Assembly (NCBI RefSeq): GCF_010682065.1
Contig: NZ_JAAGWG010000038.1
Coordinates: 1-34,215, forward strand
Source of the DNA: Blastococcus saxobsidens
GTDB taxonomy: Bacteria; Actinomycetota; Actinomycetes; Mycobacteriales; Geodermatophilaceae
DNA: 34,215 bases
Direction: 5' to 3'
The position numbers and the translations under genes are program-made. The notes beneath the pieces are model-generated. The model had not been told where the DNA came from and did not search any database. It saw only the letters and a list, made by a program, of their open reading frames with translations. Positions 23,948 through 32,890 of this stretch are shown one piece after another (position 1 is the stretch's first letter; every line of letters begins with the position of its first letter).

Positions 23948-25738
23948 TCAGCCGTCGGCGCGGCCAGCGAGCGCCACGACCGGCGCCGCGACGTCCAGAG
24001 CGGCCAGCGCCGCCACCAGCTCGGCCACCGGACGCGGCCGGCCGTACAGGTAGCCCTGCGCCAGCGGGCAGCCCAGCGAGGCAAGCGCCTGCGCCTGCTC
24101 CGCGGTCTCCACGCCCTCGGCGATGAGGATCAGGTCCAGCGCGTCGGCCAGCGCCATGACGCTGCGCAGCAGCCGCGCCCGCCGGCTGGAGGTGGTGATC
24201 GCCGAGACGAAGGAGTTGTCCAGCTTCAGGAAGTCCGTCGGCAGCGTGTCCAGCCGGGACAGCGCCGAGTAGCCGGTGCCGAAGTCGTCGATCGCCACCC
24301 GCAGCCCGTGCTCGCGCAGCACGTGCAGCGCCTGCACCGACCGGGTCGACTCGGCCTCCACCAGGCTCTCGGTCACCTCGACGACGGTGCGCTCGGCCGG
24401 CCAGCCGGAGCCCTCCAGCGTGGCCAGCACCCGGTCGGGGAAGCCGGGGTCGTCCAGCTCCAGCCCCGACACGTTGACGGTCAGGAACAGCGAGCGGCCG
24501 GTGGCCTCCGACAGCGTCCGCGCGTCCCGGCAGGCGGCCGCCCACACGAAGGCGCCGAGTGCGCCGATCAGGCCCTCCTGCTCGGCCACCGGCACGAAGT
24601 CCATCGGCGGCACGGCGCCCAGCTCGGGGTGGTTCCAGCGCACCAGCGCCTCCACCCCCACGACGACGCCGTCGGCCGGGGTGACCACCGGCTGCAGGTG
24701 CACCGACAGGCCACCGGAGCTGCCGGCCGCCAGGGCGGCGGCCAGGTCGCGCGCCATCGGGCTCTGCCCACCGGCGTCGAGCTCGCTGCGGCCACGGCCG
24801 AGCGTCTTCACCCGGTACAGCGCGGCGTCGGCCCGGCGCATCAGGTCCGCCGGCGAGTCGCCCAGCGCGAGCTCGGCGACGCCCACGGACGTGCCGATGC
24901 CCGGCAGTGCGGCCCGCAGCGCCTCGGCGCAGGCGAGCGCGCTGTCGCCGTCGGAGCCCGGCAGCAGCAGCGCGAACTCGTCGCCACCGTGGCGGGCGAG
25001 CACCGCACCGCGGGGCAGCACGCTCCCCCACGTCAGGGCGACCGCGCGCAGCATCTCGTCGCCGGCCGCGTGGCCCTGCGTGTCGTTCACCGTCTTGAAG
25101 TGGTCCAGGTCGAACAGCGCCGTCGACAGCGGCTCCCCGGTGCGCACCGCCGTCCGCACGGCGACGTCGAGCGCCTCATCGAAGCCGCGCCGGTTCACCA
25201 GCCCGGTGAGCGCGTCCTCCTCGGCACTGGCCGCGCGCCGCGCCAGCAGGCCGATGGCCCCCGCCGAGCCCACGACGAGCACGGCGAGCACGGCGGCCGG
25301 CCCGGCCGACACGTCACCCCGCAGGACGACGACGACGGCGCCGATGACGAGCAGCTCGGTGAGGAACCCCAGCGCCCAGCGCACGGAGAAGAAGAGGAAG
25401 GCGGCCATCGAGGCGAACGCGCTCAGCGCGAGCACCGCGACCGCGCCGCTCACCGTGGGCGCGGCGTGCGCGAAGACGCCGATGCCGAGGACGCCGACGG
25501 CCAGCAGCACCTGGAAGAAGACCAGCGGCACGCGGTGCCCCCAGCGGATCACGCCCAGGCCCACCACGGTCGTGACCGGACCGAGGGCGACGACCCCGAG
25601 GAGCATCTCGTCCAAGCCGCCCGCGGTGCCCAGGACCAGTGCGCTCGCGGCCACCCCGCCCATGGCGGTGAGGAAGCCGCTGGTGCGCGCGACCAGGCGC
25701 GGAGTGGCCACCTCGGGTGCCATCCGACTGATCCGCAT
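23948..25738 (-). CDS. Membrane GGDEF-EAL cyclic-di-GMP protein
   Basis: 596 aa. Residues about 20-165 contain five to six hydrophobic segments forming a membrane sensor region. The GGDEF domain (about 170-320) has an intact GGDEF motif (251-255) but no RxxD inhibitory site before it. The EAL domain (about 335-585) keeps EAL (363-365), ESLVEAES, DDFGTGYS (484-491), KLD and AEGVET, so the residues for metal binding and hydrolysis look complete. The protein could both make and degrade cyclic di-GMP; which activity dominates cannot be told from sequence. It is alone in its transcript direction between the Pro-rich membrane protein gene and the DUF4407 gene, with gaps of 165 and 87 nt. Confidence 0.93.
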   Translation of the reverse strand: MRISRMAPEVATPRLVARTSGFLTAMGGVAASALVLGTAGGLDEMLLGVVALGPVTTVVGLGVIRWGHRVPLVFFQVLLAVGVLGIGVFAHAAPTVSGAVAVLALSAFASMAAFLFFSVRWALGFLTELLVIGAVVVVLRGDVSAGPAAVLAVLVVGSAGAIGLLARRAASAEEDALTGLVNRRGFDEALDVAVRTAVRTGEPLSTALFDLDHFKTVNDTQGHAAGDEMLRAVALTWGSVLPRGAVLARHGGDEFALLLPGSDGDSALACAEALRAALPGIGTSVGVAELALGDSPADLMRRADAALYRVKTLGRGRSELDAGGQSPMARDLAAALAAGSSGGLSVHLQPVVTPADGVVVGVEALVRWNHPELGAVPPMDFVPVAEQEGLIGALGAFVWAAACRDARTLSEATGRSLFLTVNVSGLELDDPGFPDRVLATLEGSGWPAERTVVEVTESLVEAESTRSVQALHVLREHGLRVAIDDFGTGYSALSRLDTLPTDFLKLDNSFVSAITTSSRRARLLRSVMALADALDLILIAEGVETAEQAQALASLGCPLAQGYLYGRPRPVAELVAALAALDVAAPVVALAGRADG

Positions 25739-25825
25739 GCCAGAACCTCGGCACCGGGCCGCCGGAACTCAAGCGTCCGCATCCCCGCCGTCGCGATGTC
25801 CCCCAGATCGGGGTAACGCCGGAGG

Positions 25826-27235
25826 TCAGACGGTCGTCGGCATCCGATCGGCCGGCTTGCGGCGCACCGAGCGCACCGTCCGGACGGCGGCGTTGCGGGC
25901 CAGCTCCCGGATCGGGCCGGTGTCCCACAGCTGCCGCGGCGCCTCGTCGGCGGTCTCGGCCGCCGGCGTGGTCTCGCCCTGCCGCTCCCGCTCCACCCGC
26001 GCCGCCACCTCGGCCAGCGCGAGCCGGCGCCGGGCCAGGATGGCCTCCCGCTGCCGGTCGACCCGCTCCTTCTCGGCGAGCACCAGCAGCTCCTCCTTGG
26101 CCCGCGCCACCGTGCGCCGGGAGTCCTGCGCCATGGCCTCGAGATCGACGTCGCCGTTGTCGCGCAGCGCGGCCAGCCGGTCGTAGGCGGTCGGCGGGCT
26201 GAAGTTCAGCAGCAGCTTCATCAGCACCGGCAGGATCTCCACGCACATGAACAGCAGCGAGAGCATGAACTGCGCGGCGGCCAGCGTGCCGTTCTCGTCC
26301 CCGAGGCGGTCCAGCGCCTCCAGCCGCAGCAGGATGCCGCCCGAGCCCTCGTTCTGGGCGTCGAAGGCGCCCTGCAGCCGGTCCAGCTCGGCGCTCAGCC
26401 GGGCGAAGTCGTCGCGGTCGCGGTCCAGCGACGACGTCGCCAGCTGCGCGCTGCGGCCCTCGGCCGCGGTCACCCCGGCGACGGCGGCGTCGAGCTCGGA
26501 CCGCGCCGCGGACACGACCGCCTGCTGCGCGTCGGCCGCCGCGCGGGCCTGCACGTAGGCCTGCCCCGTGCCGGCGTCGCCGGTGCCGCAGGTGCCGTCC
26601 AGCTCGCACTGCGCCTTGGCTTCGAGCTCGCGGGACACCGCCAGCGCCTGGTCGAGCGCCGCCTGCTTGCCGGAGACCTCGGCGCGCACGGTCATCAGCT
26701 GCTCGTCGCTGCGCCCGCCGCTGGCGACGATCGCCTCCTGCGCGGCGATCCGCTCCTCCAGCTCCGGCAGCCCGGCGAACCGGGTGTCGGCCTCCAGCGT
26801 CTGGCGGTGCGCGTCGGCGGCCTCGGCCTGCATCACCACGATCTCGGCGTCGATCTCCTTGTGGAACACCTGCAGCGTCAGCGGCGTCGCGACGACGACG
26901 CCAAGCACCAGGGCCAGCCCCACGCGGGGCACCGCCAGCACGAGGTTCCGCTTCAGCGACGAGTCGTGCGCCATCCCGACCAGCAGCATCCGGTCCAGGT
27001 TGACCACGACCGCGCCCCAGCCCAGGCCCACGAGCAGCGCGAACGGCCACCAGACGCCGAGGGCCATGTGCACCGCGAACGCCGCGGAGACCGCGGCCAG
27101 CCCGCCGGTGCTGAGCAGCACGCCGCCCAGCGCCACGAACTTGGGACGGGCACCGGGCGCCGCCGTCAGCACGTCCTGACGCGCCCCGGCCAGCACCGCC
27201 AGCGCGTTGCCGATCCGTCCTCGTCCAGCCCTCAT
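25826..27235 (-). CDS. DUF4407 membrane protein
   Basis: 469 aa from ATG at 27235; an in-frame GTG at 27247 is an alternative start. Three hydrophobic segments lie near the N-terminus (about 32-58, 60-80, 98-122), with the hallmark VVNLDRMLL between the second and third. A long charged region (about 130-310), rich in Ala/Glu/Gln heptads, probably forms an extended coiled coil containing one Cys pair (Cys210/Cys215). A fourth hydrophobic segment (about 319-343) returns to the membrane and is followed by a charged helical tail. This is the usual DUF4407 arrangement; the function of the family is unknown. Confidence 0.87.
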   Translation of the reverse strand: MRAGRGRIGNALAVLAGARQDVLTAAPGARPKFVALGGVLLSTGGLAAVSAAFAVHMALGVWWPFALLVGLGWGAVVVNLDRMLLVGMAHDSSLKRNLVLAVPRVGLALVLGVVVATPLTLQVFHKEIDAEIVVMQAEAADAHRQTLEADTRFAGLPELEERIAAQEAIVASGGRSDEQLMTVRAEVSGKQAALDQALAVSRELEAKAQCELDGTCGTGDAGTGQAYVQARAAADAQQAVVSAARSELDAAVAGVTAAEGRSAQLATSSLDRDRDDFARLSAELDRLQGAFDAQNEGSGGILLRLEALDRLGDENGTLAAAQFMLSLLFMCVEILPVLMKLLLNFSPPTAYDRLAALRDNGDVDLEAMAQDSRRTVARAKEELLVLAEKERVDRQREAILARRRLALAEVAARVERERQGETTPAAETADEAPRQLWDTGPIRELARNAAVRTVRSVRRKPADRMPTTV

Positions 27236-27283
27236 GTGCGTGCACACCCCCGGCGACGGGGATTGCGGAGATCCGTCGCCTCA

Positions 27284-27326
27284 CCTGCCCTTATCGGCAG
27301 GCCCTGGGGTGTGACGGGACGGTCAC
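27284..27326 (-). terminator. Tandem small hairpins after lipoprotein gene
   Basis: Two adjacent stems lie between the lipoprotein stop and the DUF4407 start: CCTGCC/GGCAGG (27284-27301, 6-nt loop) and GTGAC/GTCAC (27311-27326, 6-nt loop). Position suits termination of the minus-strand lipoprotein transcript. Each stem is short, so confidence is moderate to low. Confidence 0.4.
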
Positions 27327-27343
27327 GGCGTGAGGCATGTCGC

Positions 27344-27607
27344 TCAGCCGTCCGGCGTGCTGCCGTCGCCCCCGCCTTCGGTGTTGTCGTCGGAGTCCAG
27401 GCCGCCGGTGCCCTTGTCGACGGCGTCGTCGTCCTCCTCGCCGCCGTCCACCGGATCGGGGCCGCCGACCTCCTCCTGCTCGAACTCCTCCTCGAGGGTG
27501 GTGCCCTCCCCGACGTCGGCGTCGTCGCCGTCGCCGTCGCCGCAGCCGGTCAGCACCAGCCCGGCGGCGAGCACGGCGCCGGCCAGCTTCCGTGGGGTCC
27601 TGCGCAT
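27344..27607 (-). CDS. Small highly acidic lipoprotein
   Basis: 87 aa from ATG at 27607, with AGGAGG 5 nt upstream. The N-terminus has MRRTPRK, a hydrophobic stretch and lipobox LTGC (Cys22), so it is exported and lipid-anchored. The mature part, about 65 residues, is almost only Asp, Glu, Gly and a few Thr/Val, without aromatic residues, and is probably disordered. It could bind cations or act as a spacer at the cell surface; no family is recognised. It is transcribed ahead of DUF4407 but separated from it by hairpins. Confidence 0.78.
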   Translation of the reverse strand: MRRTPRKLAGAVLAAGLVLTGCGDGDGDDADVGEGTTLEEEFEQEEVGGPDPVDGGEEDDDAVDKGTGGLDSDDNTEGGGDGSTPDG

Positions 27608-27710
27608 GGGTCCTCCTGCACGGTCGTGAACTGCTCTGCACATCCGTGCCCGGCGACCCCGCCGTCACGCGATCCCGGCGCCAGATGACACGGGTTCGAC
27701 ATGTCGCCCG

Positions 27711-28292
27711 TCAGGTCGAGGACCATCCGGGGTCGCGGCCGGTGCGGCCCAGCAGCCGGTCAAGCGCCGGGGCGTCGTCCGGCACGGGCACCACCGGCCC
27801 GAAGAGCCCCTCGGGTTCCTGGCTCGGGTCGCTGCGGTCGCCGACGAACTCCAGGCACGCTCGGACGGCGGCGGCGTCGGCACGGAAGGGCTGCCCGGTG
27901 GCGACGGCGAGGTCCCAGCCGTGCACCAGCACCTCGTCCAGGGCGACGGCGGCCATCGCCGGTGCCGGCATGCGCACGCCGGCCACCTCCGTCTCGCCCT
28001 CCCAGGCGTCCGGCTCCCGCCAGGCGGTGGCCAGCGCCGCCAGCTGGGCGGGCAACCGGATGCCCCAGTCCGGCGCCAGGTTCGCCGCGTCGGCCGACGG
28101 GCCGCCGGCGAACTGCGTCTTCTCGGCGGCGAAGCGGAACGCCAGCGTCAGCCCGACCAGGTGGTCGAGCAGCGCGGCGACCGACATCCCCTCGCACGGC
28201 GTCGGGTGGCACAGCTGGTCGTCGCGCACCCCGGCGACCACGCGGGCCAGCTCGGCGGTCTGCGGTCCCAGGTCGAGCGTCGTCGTCTGCAT
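27711..28292 (-). CDS. TIGR03086-type DinB-like metal-binding protein
   Basis: 193 aa from ATG at 28292; the Shine-Dalgarno is weak. The pattern is typical of the mycothiol-dependent maleylpyruvate isomerase/DinB-like fold, TIGR03086 branch: an opening LxxVVAGVRDDQL with PTPCEGMSV, then LLDHLVG with His44, and DEVLVHGWDLA with Glu120 and His124. The three side chains would bind a divalent metal in a four-helix bundle. Related proteins act in thiol-dependent reactions with mycothiol, the actinobacterial thiol, but the substrate of this branch is unknown. It is divergent from the DUF1810 gene 54 nt away. Confidence 0.87.
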   Translation of the reverse strand: MQTTTLDLGPQTAELARVVAGVRDDQLCHPTPCEGMSVAALLDHLVGLTLAFRFAAEKTQFAGGPSADAANLAPDWGIRLPAQLAALATAWREPDAWEGETEVAGVRMPAPAMAAVALDEVLVHGWDLAVATGQPFRADAAAVRACLEFVGDRSDPSQEPEGLFGPVVPVPDDAPALDRLLGRTGRDPGWSST

Positions 28293-28346
28293 GCGGTTGA
28301 GACGGCCCGGGCGCCCCGGACTCATCGGTGCGGCAAGCTGCGGGAC

Positions 28347-28766
28347 GTGAGCGATCCCTCCGACCTCCGCCGGTTCCTCGACGCGCAGTCCCAGACCTAC
28401 GACCAGGCGCTGGCCGAGCTGCGTGCCGGTGAGAAGCGCACGCACTGGATGTGGTTCGTCTTCCCGCAGATCGCCGGGCTGGGCCGCAGCGGCATGGCGC
28501 AGCGGTTCGCCGTCGCCGACCTCGACGAGGCCCGCGCGTACGCGGCCCACCCGGTGCTGGGCGCGCGGCTGGTGGAGTGCGCCCGCGCGCTCACCGCGCT
28601 GGACACCGACGACCCCGTCCGGGTGCTGGGCTCGATCGACGCGCAGAAGCTCCGGTCGTCGATGACGCTGTTCGCCCGCGCCGCCCCCGACCAGCCGGTC
28701 TTCCGCGAGGTGCTCGCCCACTACTTCGCCGGCGCGGAGGACGACGCCACGGTGAGCCGCCTCTGA
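28347..28766 (+). CDS. DUF1810 protein
   Basis: 139 aa from GTG at 28347. It has the DUF1810 pattern: LRRFLDAQSQTYDQALAEL, then KRTHWMWFVFPQIAGLG, SGMAQRFAVADLDEARAYAAHPVLGARL, and SIDAQKLRSSMTLF near the end. This is a small soluble helical protein of unknown function, sometimes called a calpastatin-like family, though that name has no functional support in bacteria. No Shine-Dalgarno is visible. CAAGCT (28334-28339), 7 nt before the GTG, could be a weak -10 box for a leaderless mRNA. Codon use is host-like. Confidence 0.9.
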   Translation: MSDPSDLRRFLDAQSQTYDQALAELRAGEKRTHWMWFVFPQIAGLGRSGMAQRFAVADLDEARAYAAHPVLGARLVECARALTALDTDDPVRVLGSIDAQKLRSSMTLFARAAPDQPVFREVLAHYFAGAEDDATVSRL

Positions 28767-28809
28767 TCGAGCCGCGCCGGAAGGCCTCCCCCGGAACGCA
28801 CGGGTTCCC

Positions 28810-28815
28810 TACGCT
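28810..28815 (+). promoter_or_regulatory. Candidate -10 box
   Basis: TACGCT fits TANNNT and lies 31 nt before ATG at 28847, which would leave a short leader. No clear -35. Confidence 0.3.
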
Positions 28816-28846
28816 GCTGCGGTCACCGATCTCAACGGGGCCCGTC

Positions 28847-29647
28847 ATGCCGTTCGTTCCCCTGCTCGGGCCACTGCGGGCCCAGGCCGCCACCGCCCGT
28901 GTGCCGCACGGCGGGCTCGCCCGGCCGGCCCTCGCGTTCGCCGGGGTGGCGCTGCTGGTCACCGGCGCCGTGGGGGTCTTCGTCTCCACCAACGCGACCG
29001 GCACGGCCGCGCTGGTCGCCGCCGGGCTCGCCCTCGTCGCGATCGCCGTCTACGGCGACCGGATCGAGACCGTGGAGGCGGCCGGCCTCAAGGTGCAGCT
29101 GCAGCAAGCCGCCGCCTCCCAGCTGGTGGCGGCGACGGAGGCCGAGGCCGCCGGCGACCTCCAGGGGGCCCAGCGCCTGCGCGAGCAGGCCGCCCGGCTC
29201 CTCGAGGCCGCGCGGACGGTGGCGACCCGCTACCAGGCGATCCGGGCCACCCAGCCCTCCAGCTGGCAGCGCACGGAACGCCTGCAGGAGCTGATCGCAG
29301 AGGAGTCGCGGACGCTGTCGGGCGCCGTCGACTCCCCGGAGGCCGTGCGCGAGCTCTTCCGCGCCGGCGACGAGGGCTACCGGATCCTGGCCATCGGGAT
29401 GATGTCGGCCAACCCGGCACTGGCCGATCCCGAGACGATCGCCGACGCCGTCTCCTCGCCGCGGACGGCGTTCGAGCAGTTCCACGCCCTCCGGGCGGCC
29501 GAGGCCCTCGCGAGCCGGCAGCCGCCCCCGCCGGGAGTGGACGCGGTCCGTGAGGCGGTCCGGGCGGCGTCGTCCTCCGACGGGCTGGGCGCTCCGGACT
29601 CCGATCGCGGGCGCCTGGCGCGGCGGGTGCTGGAACTCCTTCCGTAG
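28847..29647 (+). CDS. Two-segment membrane protein with helical tail
   Basis: 266 aa from ATG at 28847. Two hydrophobic segments (about 27-47 and 52-69) form a hairpin in the membrane. Residues about 74-125 are rich in Ala, Glu and Gln and probably form a coiled coil. The rest is a helical soluble domain containing REFFRAGDEGYR-like text (RELFRAGDEGYRILAIGMM), then a Pro-rich linker and a final helix. I do not recognise a family. Cytoplasmic location of the long tail is likely from the positive charge beside the segments. It stands between DUF1810 and the GST gene. Confidence 0.72.
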   Translation: MPFVPLLGPLRAQAATARVPHGGLARPALAFAGVALLVTGAVGVFVSTNATGTAALVAAGLALVAIAVYGDRIETVEAAGLKVQLQQAAASQLVAATEAEAAGDLQGAQRLREQAARLLEAARTVATRYQAIRATQPSSWQRTERLQELIAEESRTLSGAVDSPEAVRELFRAGDEGYRILAIGMMSANPALADPETIADAVSSPRTAFEQFHALRAAEALASRQPPPPGVDAVREAVRAASSSDGLGAPDSDRGRLARRVLELLP

Positions 29648-29691
29648 GGGTTCCGGACGACCCCGCCTCGCGGCGCCGACGCCCGTCGGCG

Positions 29692-30735
29692 ATGGTTGAG
29701 GGCGTGAGCACCGACAGCGGTTCCGGATACATCGAGCCCGAGTACACCCGCGACTCCAAGTACATCTCCGACCGGATCACCGCCGACGGCTCCAGCCGCT
29801 GGCCCGTGGAGGCAGGGCGCTACCGGCTCGTCGTCGCCCGCGCCTGCCCGTGGGCGAACCGCTCGGTGATCGTGCGCCGGCTGCTGGGCCTGGAGGACGC
29901 CATCTCGATGGGCATGTGCGGGCCCACCCACGACGAGCGCAGCTGGACCTTCGACCTCGACCCCGACGGCCGCGACCCGGTGCTGGGCTACGAGCGGCTG
30001 CAGGAGGCGTTCTTCGCCCGCGACCCGGAGTACTCCCGCGGGATCACGGTGCCGGCGCTGGTCGACGTCCCCAGCGGCGCCGTCGTCACCAACGACTTCC
30101 CGCAGATCACGCTGGACCTCTCCACCCAGTGGACCGCCCACCACCGCGACGGCGCGCCCGACCTCTACCCCGAGCACCTGCGGGACGAGATGGACGAGGT
30201 GATGGAGCGCGTCTACCAGGAGGTCAACAACGGCGTGTACCGGTGCGGGTTCTCCGGCTCGCAGCGCGCCTACGACAGGGCCTACGACCGGCTGTTCACC
30301 ACGATGGACTGGCTGTCCGAGCGGCTGGCCGACCGCCGCTTCCTGATGGGCGACCAGATCACCGAGGCCGACGTCCGGCTGTTCACCACGCTGGCCCGGT
30401 TCGACGCCGTCTACCTCGGCCACTTCAAGTGCAACCGGCAGAAGCTGTCGGAGATGCCGGTGCTGTGGGCCTACGCGCGCGACCTGTTCCAGACCCCCGG
30501 GTTCGGCGACACGATCGACTTCCCGCAGATCAAGGAGCACTACTACGTGGTGCACGCCGACATCAACCCGACGCAGATCATCCCCCAGGGGCCGGACACG
30601 TCGAACTGGCTGACGGCGCACGGCCGCGAGGAGCTCAGCGACCGGCCCTTCGGTGACGGCACGCCGCCCGGACCGCCGCCGGCGGCGGAGCAGGTGCCCG
30701 CCGAGCACGGGCCCGGGGGCATCGCCCACCGCTGA
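29692..30735 (+). CDS. Xi-class GST / thiol-dependent hydroquinone reductase
   Basis: 347 aa from ATG at 29692; GTG at 29704 is an alternative start, and neither has a good Shine-Dalgarno. The thioredoxin-fold half has the Xi-class active site ARACPWANR with nucleophile Cys52, then GITVPALVD and TNDFPQI. The helical half (about 190-310) includes NNGVYRCGFSGSQ, FLMGDQITEADVRLF and YARDLFQTPGF, all typical of the YqjG/ECM4 group. Known members reduce glutathionyl-hydroquinones. Actinobacteria use mycothiol rather than glutathione, so the natural thiol partner here may be mycothiol (inference). It is cytosolic; the C-terminal 40 residues are Pro/Gly-rich and probably disordered. Confidence 0.92.
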   Translation: MVEGVSTDSGSGYIEPEYTRDSKYISDRITADGSSRWPVEAGRYRLVVARACPWANRSVIVRRLLGLEDAISMGMCGPTHDERSWTFDLDPDGRDPVLGYERLQEAFFARDPEYSRGITVPALVDVPSGAVVTNDFPQITLDLSTQWTAHHRDGAPDLYPEHLRDEMDEVMERVYQEVNNGVYRCGFSGSQRAYDRAYDRLFTTMDWLSERLADRRFLMGDQITEADVRLFTTLARFDAVYLGHFKCNRQKLSEMPVLWAYARDLFQTPGFGDTIDFPQIKEHYYVVHADINPTQIIPQGPDTSNWLTAHGREELSDRPFGDGTPPGPPPAAEQVPAEHGPGGIAHR

Positions 30736-30785
30736 CCTGTGGACAACGGCCGGGGAGGTCGTCGGGAGCTGGCACGGTGACCGGC

Positions 30786-31196
30786 ATGACGATCTCCCCG
30801 TCCCCCGACGCCCCCGTCCGCGCCGCCGCCGAGCTCACCGACCGCTGGCGGGCCGTCCTCGAACCACCCGTGTTCGGTGCCCGCAGCATGTGGCTGACCT
30901 GGTTCGGGGCCGACGGCCGCCAGCTGCCCCTGGTGATCCCGGTCGACGACCTGCCGCTCGCGCCCGACGCCGCCCTGCTGGTCGGTCTGCGGGACGTGCA
31001 CGAGTCGGTCGTCGTCGACCAGCTCGGTGGCGTCGGGCACCTCGCGCTGGCGCTGTGCCGGCCGGGTGCGGCCGCGGTCACCGGCGACGACGAGGCGTGG
31101 GCCGAGGCGCTGCGGCACGTCCTGGACGAGGGCTCGTGGAGCCTGCACGTGGCAGCCGGTGGCGAGGTCCGCCCGCTGGTCGCCGGCCCCTCCTGA
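30786..31196 (+). CDS. Conserved-looking small soluble protein, function unknown
   Basis: 136 aa from ATG at 30786; GTG at 30777 is possible. Features include GARSMWLTWFGADGRQLPLVIPVDDLP, a Gly/Leu-rich middle and DEGSWSLHVAAGGEVRPL near the end, giving an alternating alpha/beta look. No signal peptide, membrane segment or known motif. Its size and composition match small hypothetical proteins common in actinobacteria. It is convergent with the acyl-CoA ligase gene, with only 19 nt between stops. Confidence 0.68.
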   Translation: MTISPSPDAPVRAAAELTDRWRAVLEPPVFGARSMWLTWFGADGRQLPLVIPVDDLPLAPDAALLVGLRDVHESVVVDQLGGVGHLALALCRPGAAAVTGDDEAWAEALRHVLDEGSWSLHVAAGGEVRPLVAGPS

Positions 31197-31215
31197 TCCG
31201 TCTCGCCCGGTCCTG

Positions 31216-32751
31216 TCAGCGCGGGACGGCGACCCAGCCCTCGGCCTCGCGCAGCGCCGTCTTCAGCACCTTGCCGCCGGCGTTGCGCGGCAGCGGCCCC
31301 TGGGCGACGCGGACGAACTGCGGGCACTTGAAGTCGGCCAGCCGCTCGCGGGCGAAGGAGCACAGCGAGCCGACCAGCTGGTCGGGGTCGGTGCCGGGCC
31401 GGGGCAGGACGACGGCGCCGACCTTCTCCCCCATCACCGGGTCCGGGACGCCGACGACCGCGACCTCGAGTACGTCCGGGTGGGCGGCGAGGGCGTTCTC
31501 CACCTCGACGCTGTACACGTTCTCGCCGCCGCGGTTGATCATGTCCTTGGCTCGGTCGACGATCCGCACGATGCCGTCGGTGATGGTCGCCAGGTCGCCG
31601 GTGTGCAGCCAGCCGTTGCGGAACGTCTCCGCCGTCCGGGCCGGGTCGCCCCAGTACCCGGCGACGACGTTCGGCCCGCGCACCAGCAGCTCGCCGACGC
31701 CGGTGACGGGGTCGGGCCGGTGCAGGCGGACGTCGTTCACCGGAGCCGGGAAGCCGACGGCGTCGGCGTGGGTGTCGGCGTACTCGTCGGGCAGGAACGT
31801 GGCCAGGGCGCTGGTCTCGCTGAGGCCGAACCCGTTGCCGAGCCGGGCGCGCGGGAAGGCCTGCCGGAGCCGGTGCACGAGCTCGGGCGCGATCGGGGCG
31901 CCGCCGTAGCTGAGGGTGCGGACGCTTGCGACGTCGGTGCTCGCGACGTCCGGGTGGCGGAGCACCAGCTCGTAGATCGTCGGCACGCTGGTGACCAGGG
32001 TGATGCCGTGCTCGGCGATGGCGGCGAGGAAGGCGCCCGGCTCGAAGCGCGGCATGAGCACCGACGTGCCGCCGAGGGCGATCTGGGTGATGAACTGCGA
32101 GTTGCAGCCGGTGACGTGGAACAGCGGCACCGAGATCAGCGTGGCGTGCCGCACGCCGGGTTCGCGGCTCAGCCCACGGCAGCGGATGACCGTCTCGATC
32201 GTGCTGAGGAAGTTCTCGTGGGTGGTCATCGCGCCCTTGGGACGACCCGTGGTGCCGCTCGTGTAGAAGAGCGCGGCGACGTCGGTGTGCGCGGGTTCGG
32301 GCAGCTCGCCGGGCTCGCCGTCGGGCAGCGGCTCCCCCGGGCGGACGACGTGGGCGGCGCCGCAGTCGTCGAGGATGAACTGCGTCTCCGCCGGGGCGAG
32401 CCGGGTGTTCAGGGGGACGACGACGGCGCCGGCCAGCTGGGCGCCCCAGAAGGCGAGCACCCAGTCGACGCCGTTGCCGAGCTGGACGGCGACCCGGTCG
32501 CCGGCGCCGACCCCGGCGTCGCGCAGGCCGCCGGCGACGCGTAGGGCGCGCTGCCAGAGCTCGGCGTAGGTCAGCTGACCGCCGCCGAGCTCGACGACGG
32601 CGGTGTGCTCGGGGCGCTGAGCCGCCTGCTCGCGGAGGACGTCGACGAGGTTCTGCGGGAGGTCGGTGTAGCGGCGGATGCCGTCGGCGCCGACCTCGAT
32701 GCCGCTGGTGTCGAACGGGTAGTTCCCCGGTGCGGCCGTCGCCGTGCTCAT
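31216..32751 (-). CDS. AMP-dependent acyl-CoA ligase (fatty-acid type)
   Basis: 511 aa from ATG at 32751, with GGGGGAG 6 nt upstream. The adenylate-forming motifs are in order: phosphate-binding TSGTTGRPKG (164-173), SYGGAPIAPEL, GFGLSETSAL, HTGDLATITDGIVRIVDRAKDMI and the GGENVYSVEVE hinge segment, ending with GGKVLK in which Lys494 is the expected catalytic lysine. It should activate a carboxylic acid with ATP and load it onto CoA. The length and motifs fit medium/long-chain fatty-acid or aromatic acid ligases; the substrate is not predictable. It is transcribed alone, divergent from the DUF6318 lipoprotein gene. Confidence 0.92.
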   Translation of the reverse strand: MSTATAAPGNYPFDTSGIEVGADGIRRYTDLPQNLVDVLREQAAQRPEHTAVVELGGGQLTYAELWQRALRVAGGLRDAGVGAGDRVAVQLGNGVDWVLAFWGAQLAGAVVVPLNTRLAPAETQFILDDCGAAHVVRPGEPLPDGEPGELPEPAHTDVAALFYTSGTTGRPKGAMTTHENFLSTIETVIRCRGLSREPGVRHATLISVPLFHVTGCNSQFITQIALGGTSVLMPRFEPGAFLAAIAEHGITLVTSVPTIYELVLRHPDVASTDVASVRTLSYGGAPIAPELVHRLRQAFPRARLGNGFGLSETSALATFLPDEYADTHADAVGFPAPVNDVRLHRPDPVTGVGELLVRGPNVVAGYWGDPARTAETFRNGWLHTGDLATITDGIVRIVDRAKDMINRGGENVYSVEVENALAAHPDVLEVAVVGVPDPVMGEKVGAVVLPRPGTDPDQLVGSLCSFARERLADFKCPQFVRVAQGPLPRNAGGKVLKTALREAEGWVAVPR

Positions 32752-32890
32752 GCGCTGCTCCCCCATCTGCGGTCGTGCCGGACGGATTGTGCGCCGGTGA
32801 GCCAGGTCTCCACGCGCCGGGCGGTCACCCGATCCGGCGGCAGACTGCGGCTGTCCACAGTTACGGAACCGCACACGCCCCAACCCTGCG

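Noticed and set aside
24276..26186. 636-codon Ser/Arg-rich plus-strand frame
   Set aside because: It is antisense to the GGDEF-EAL and DUF4407 genes and is low-complexity.
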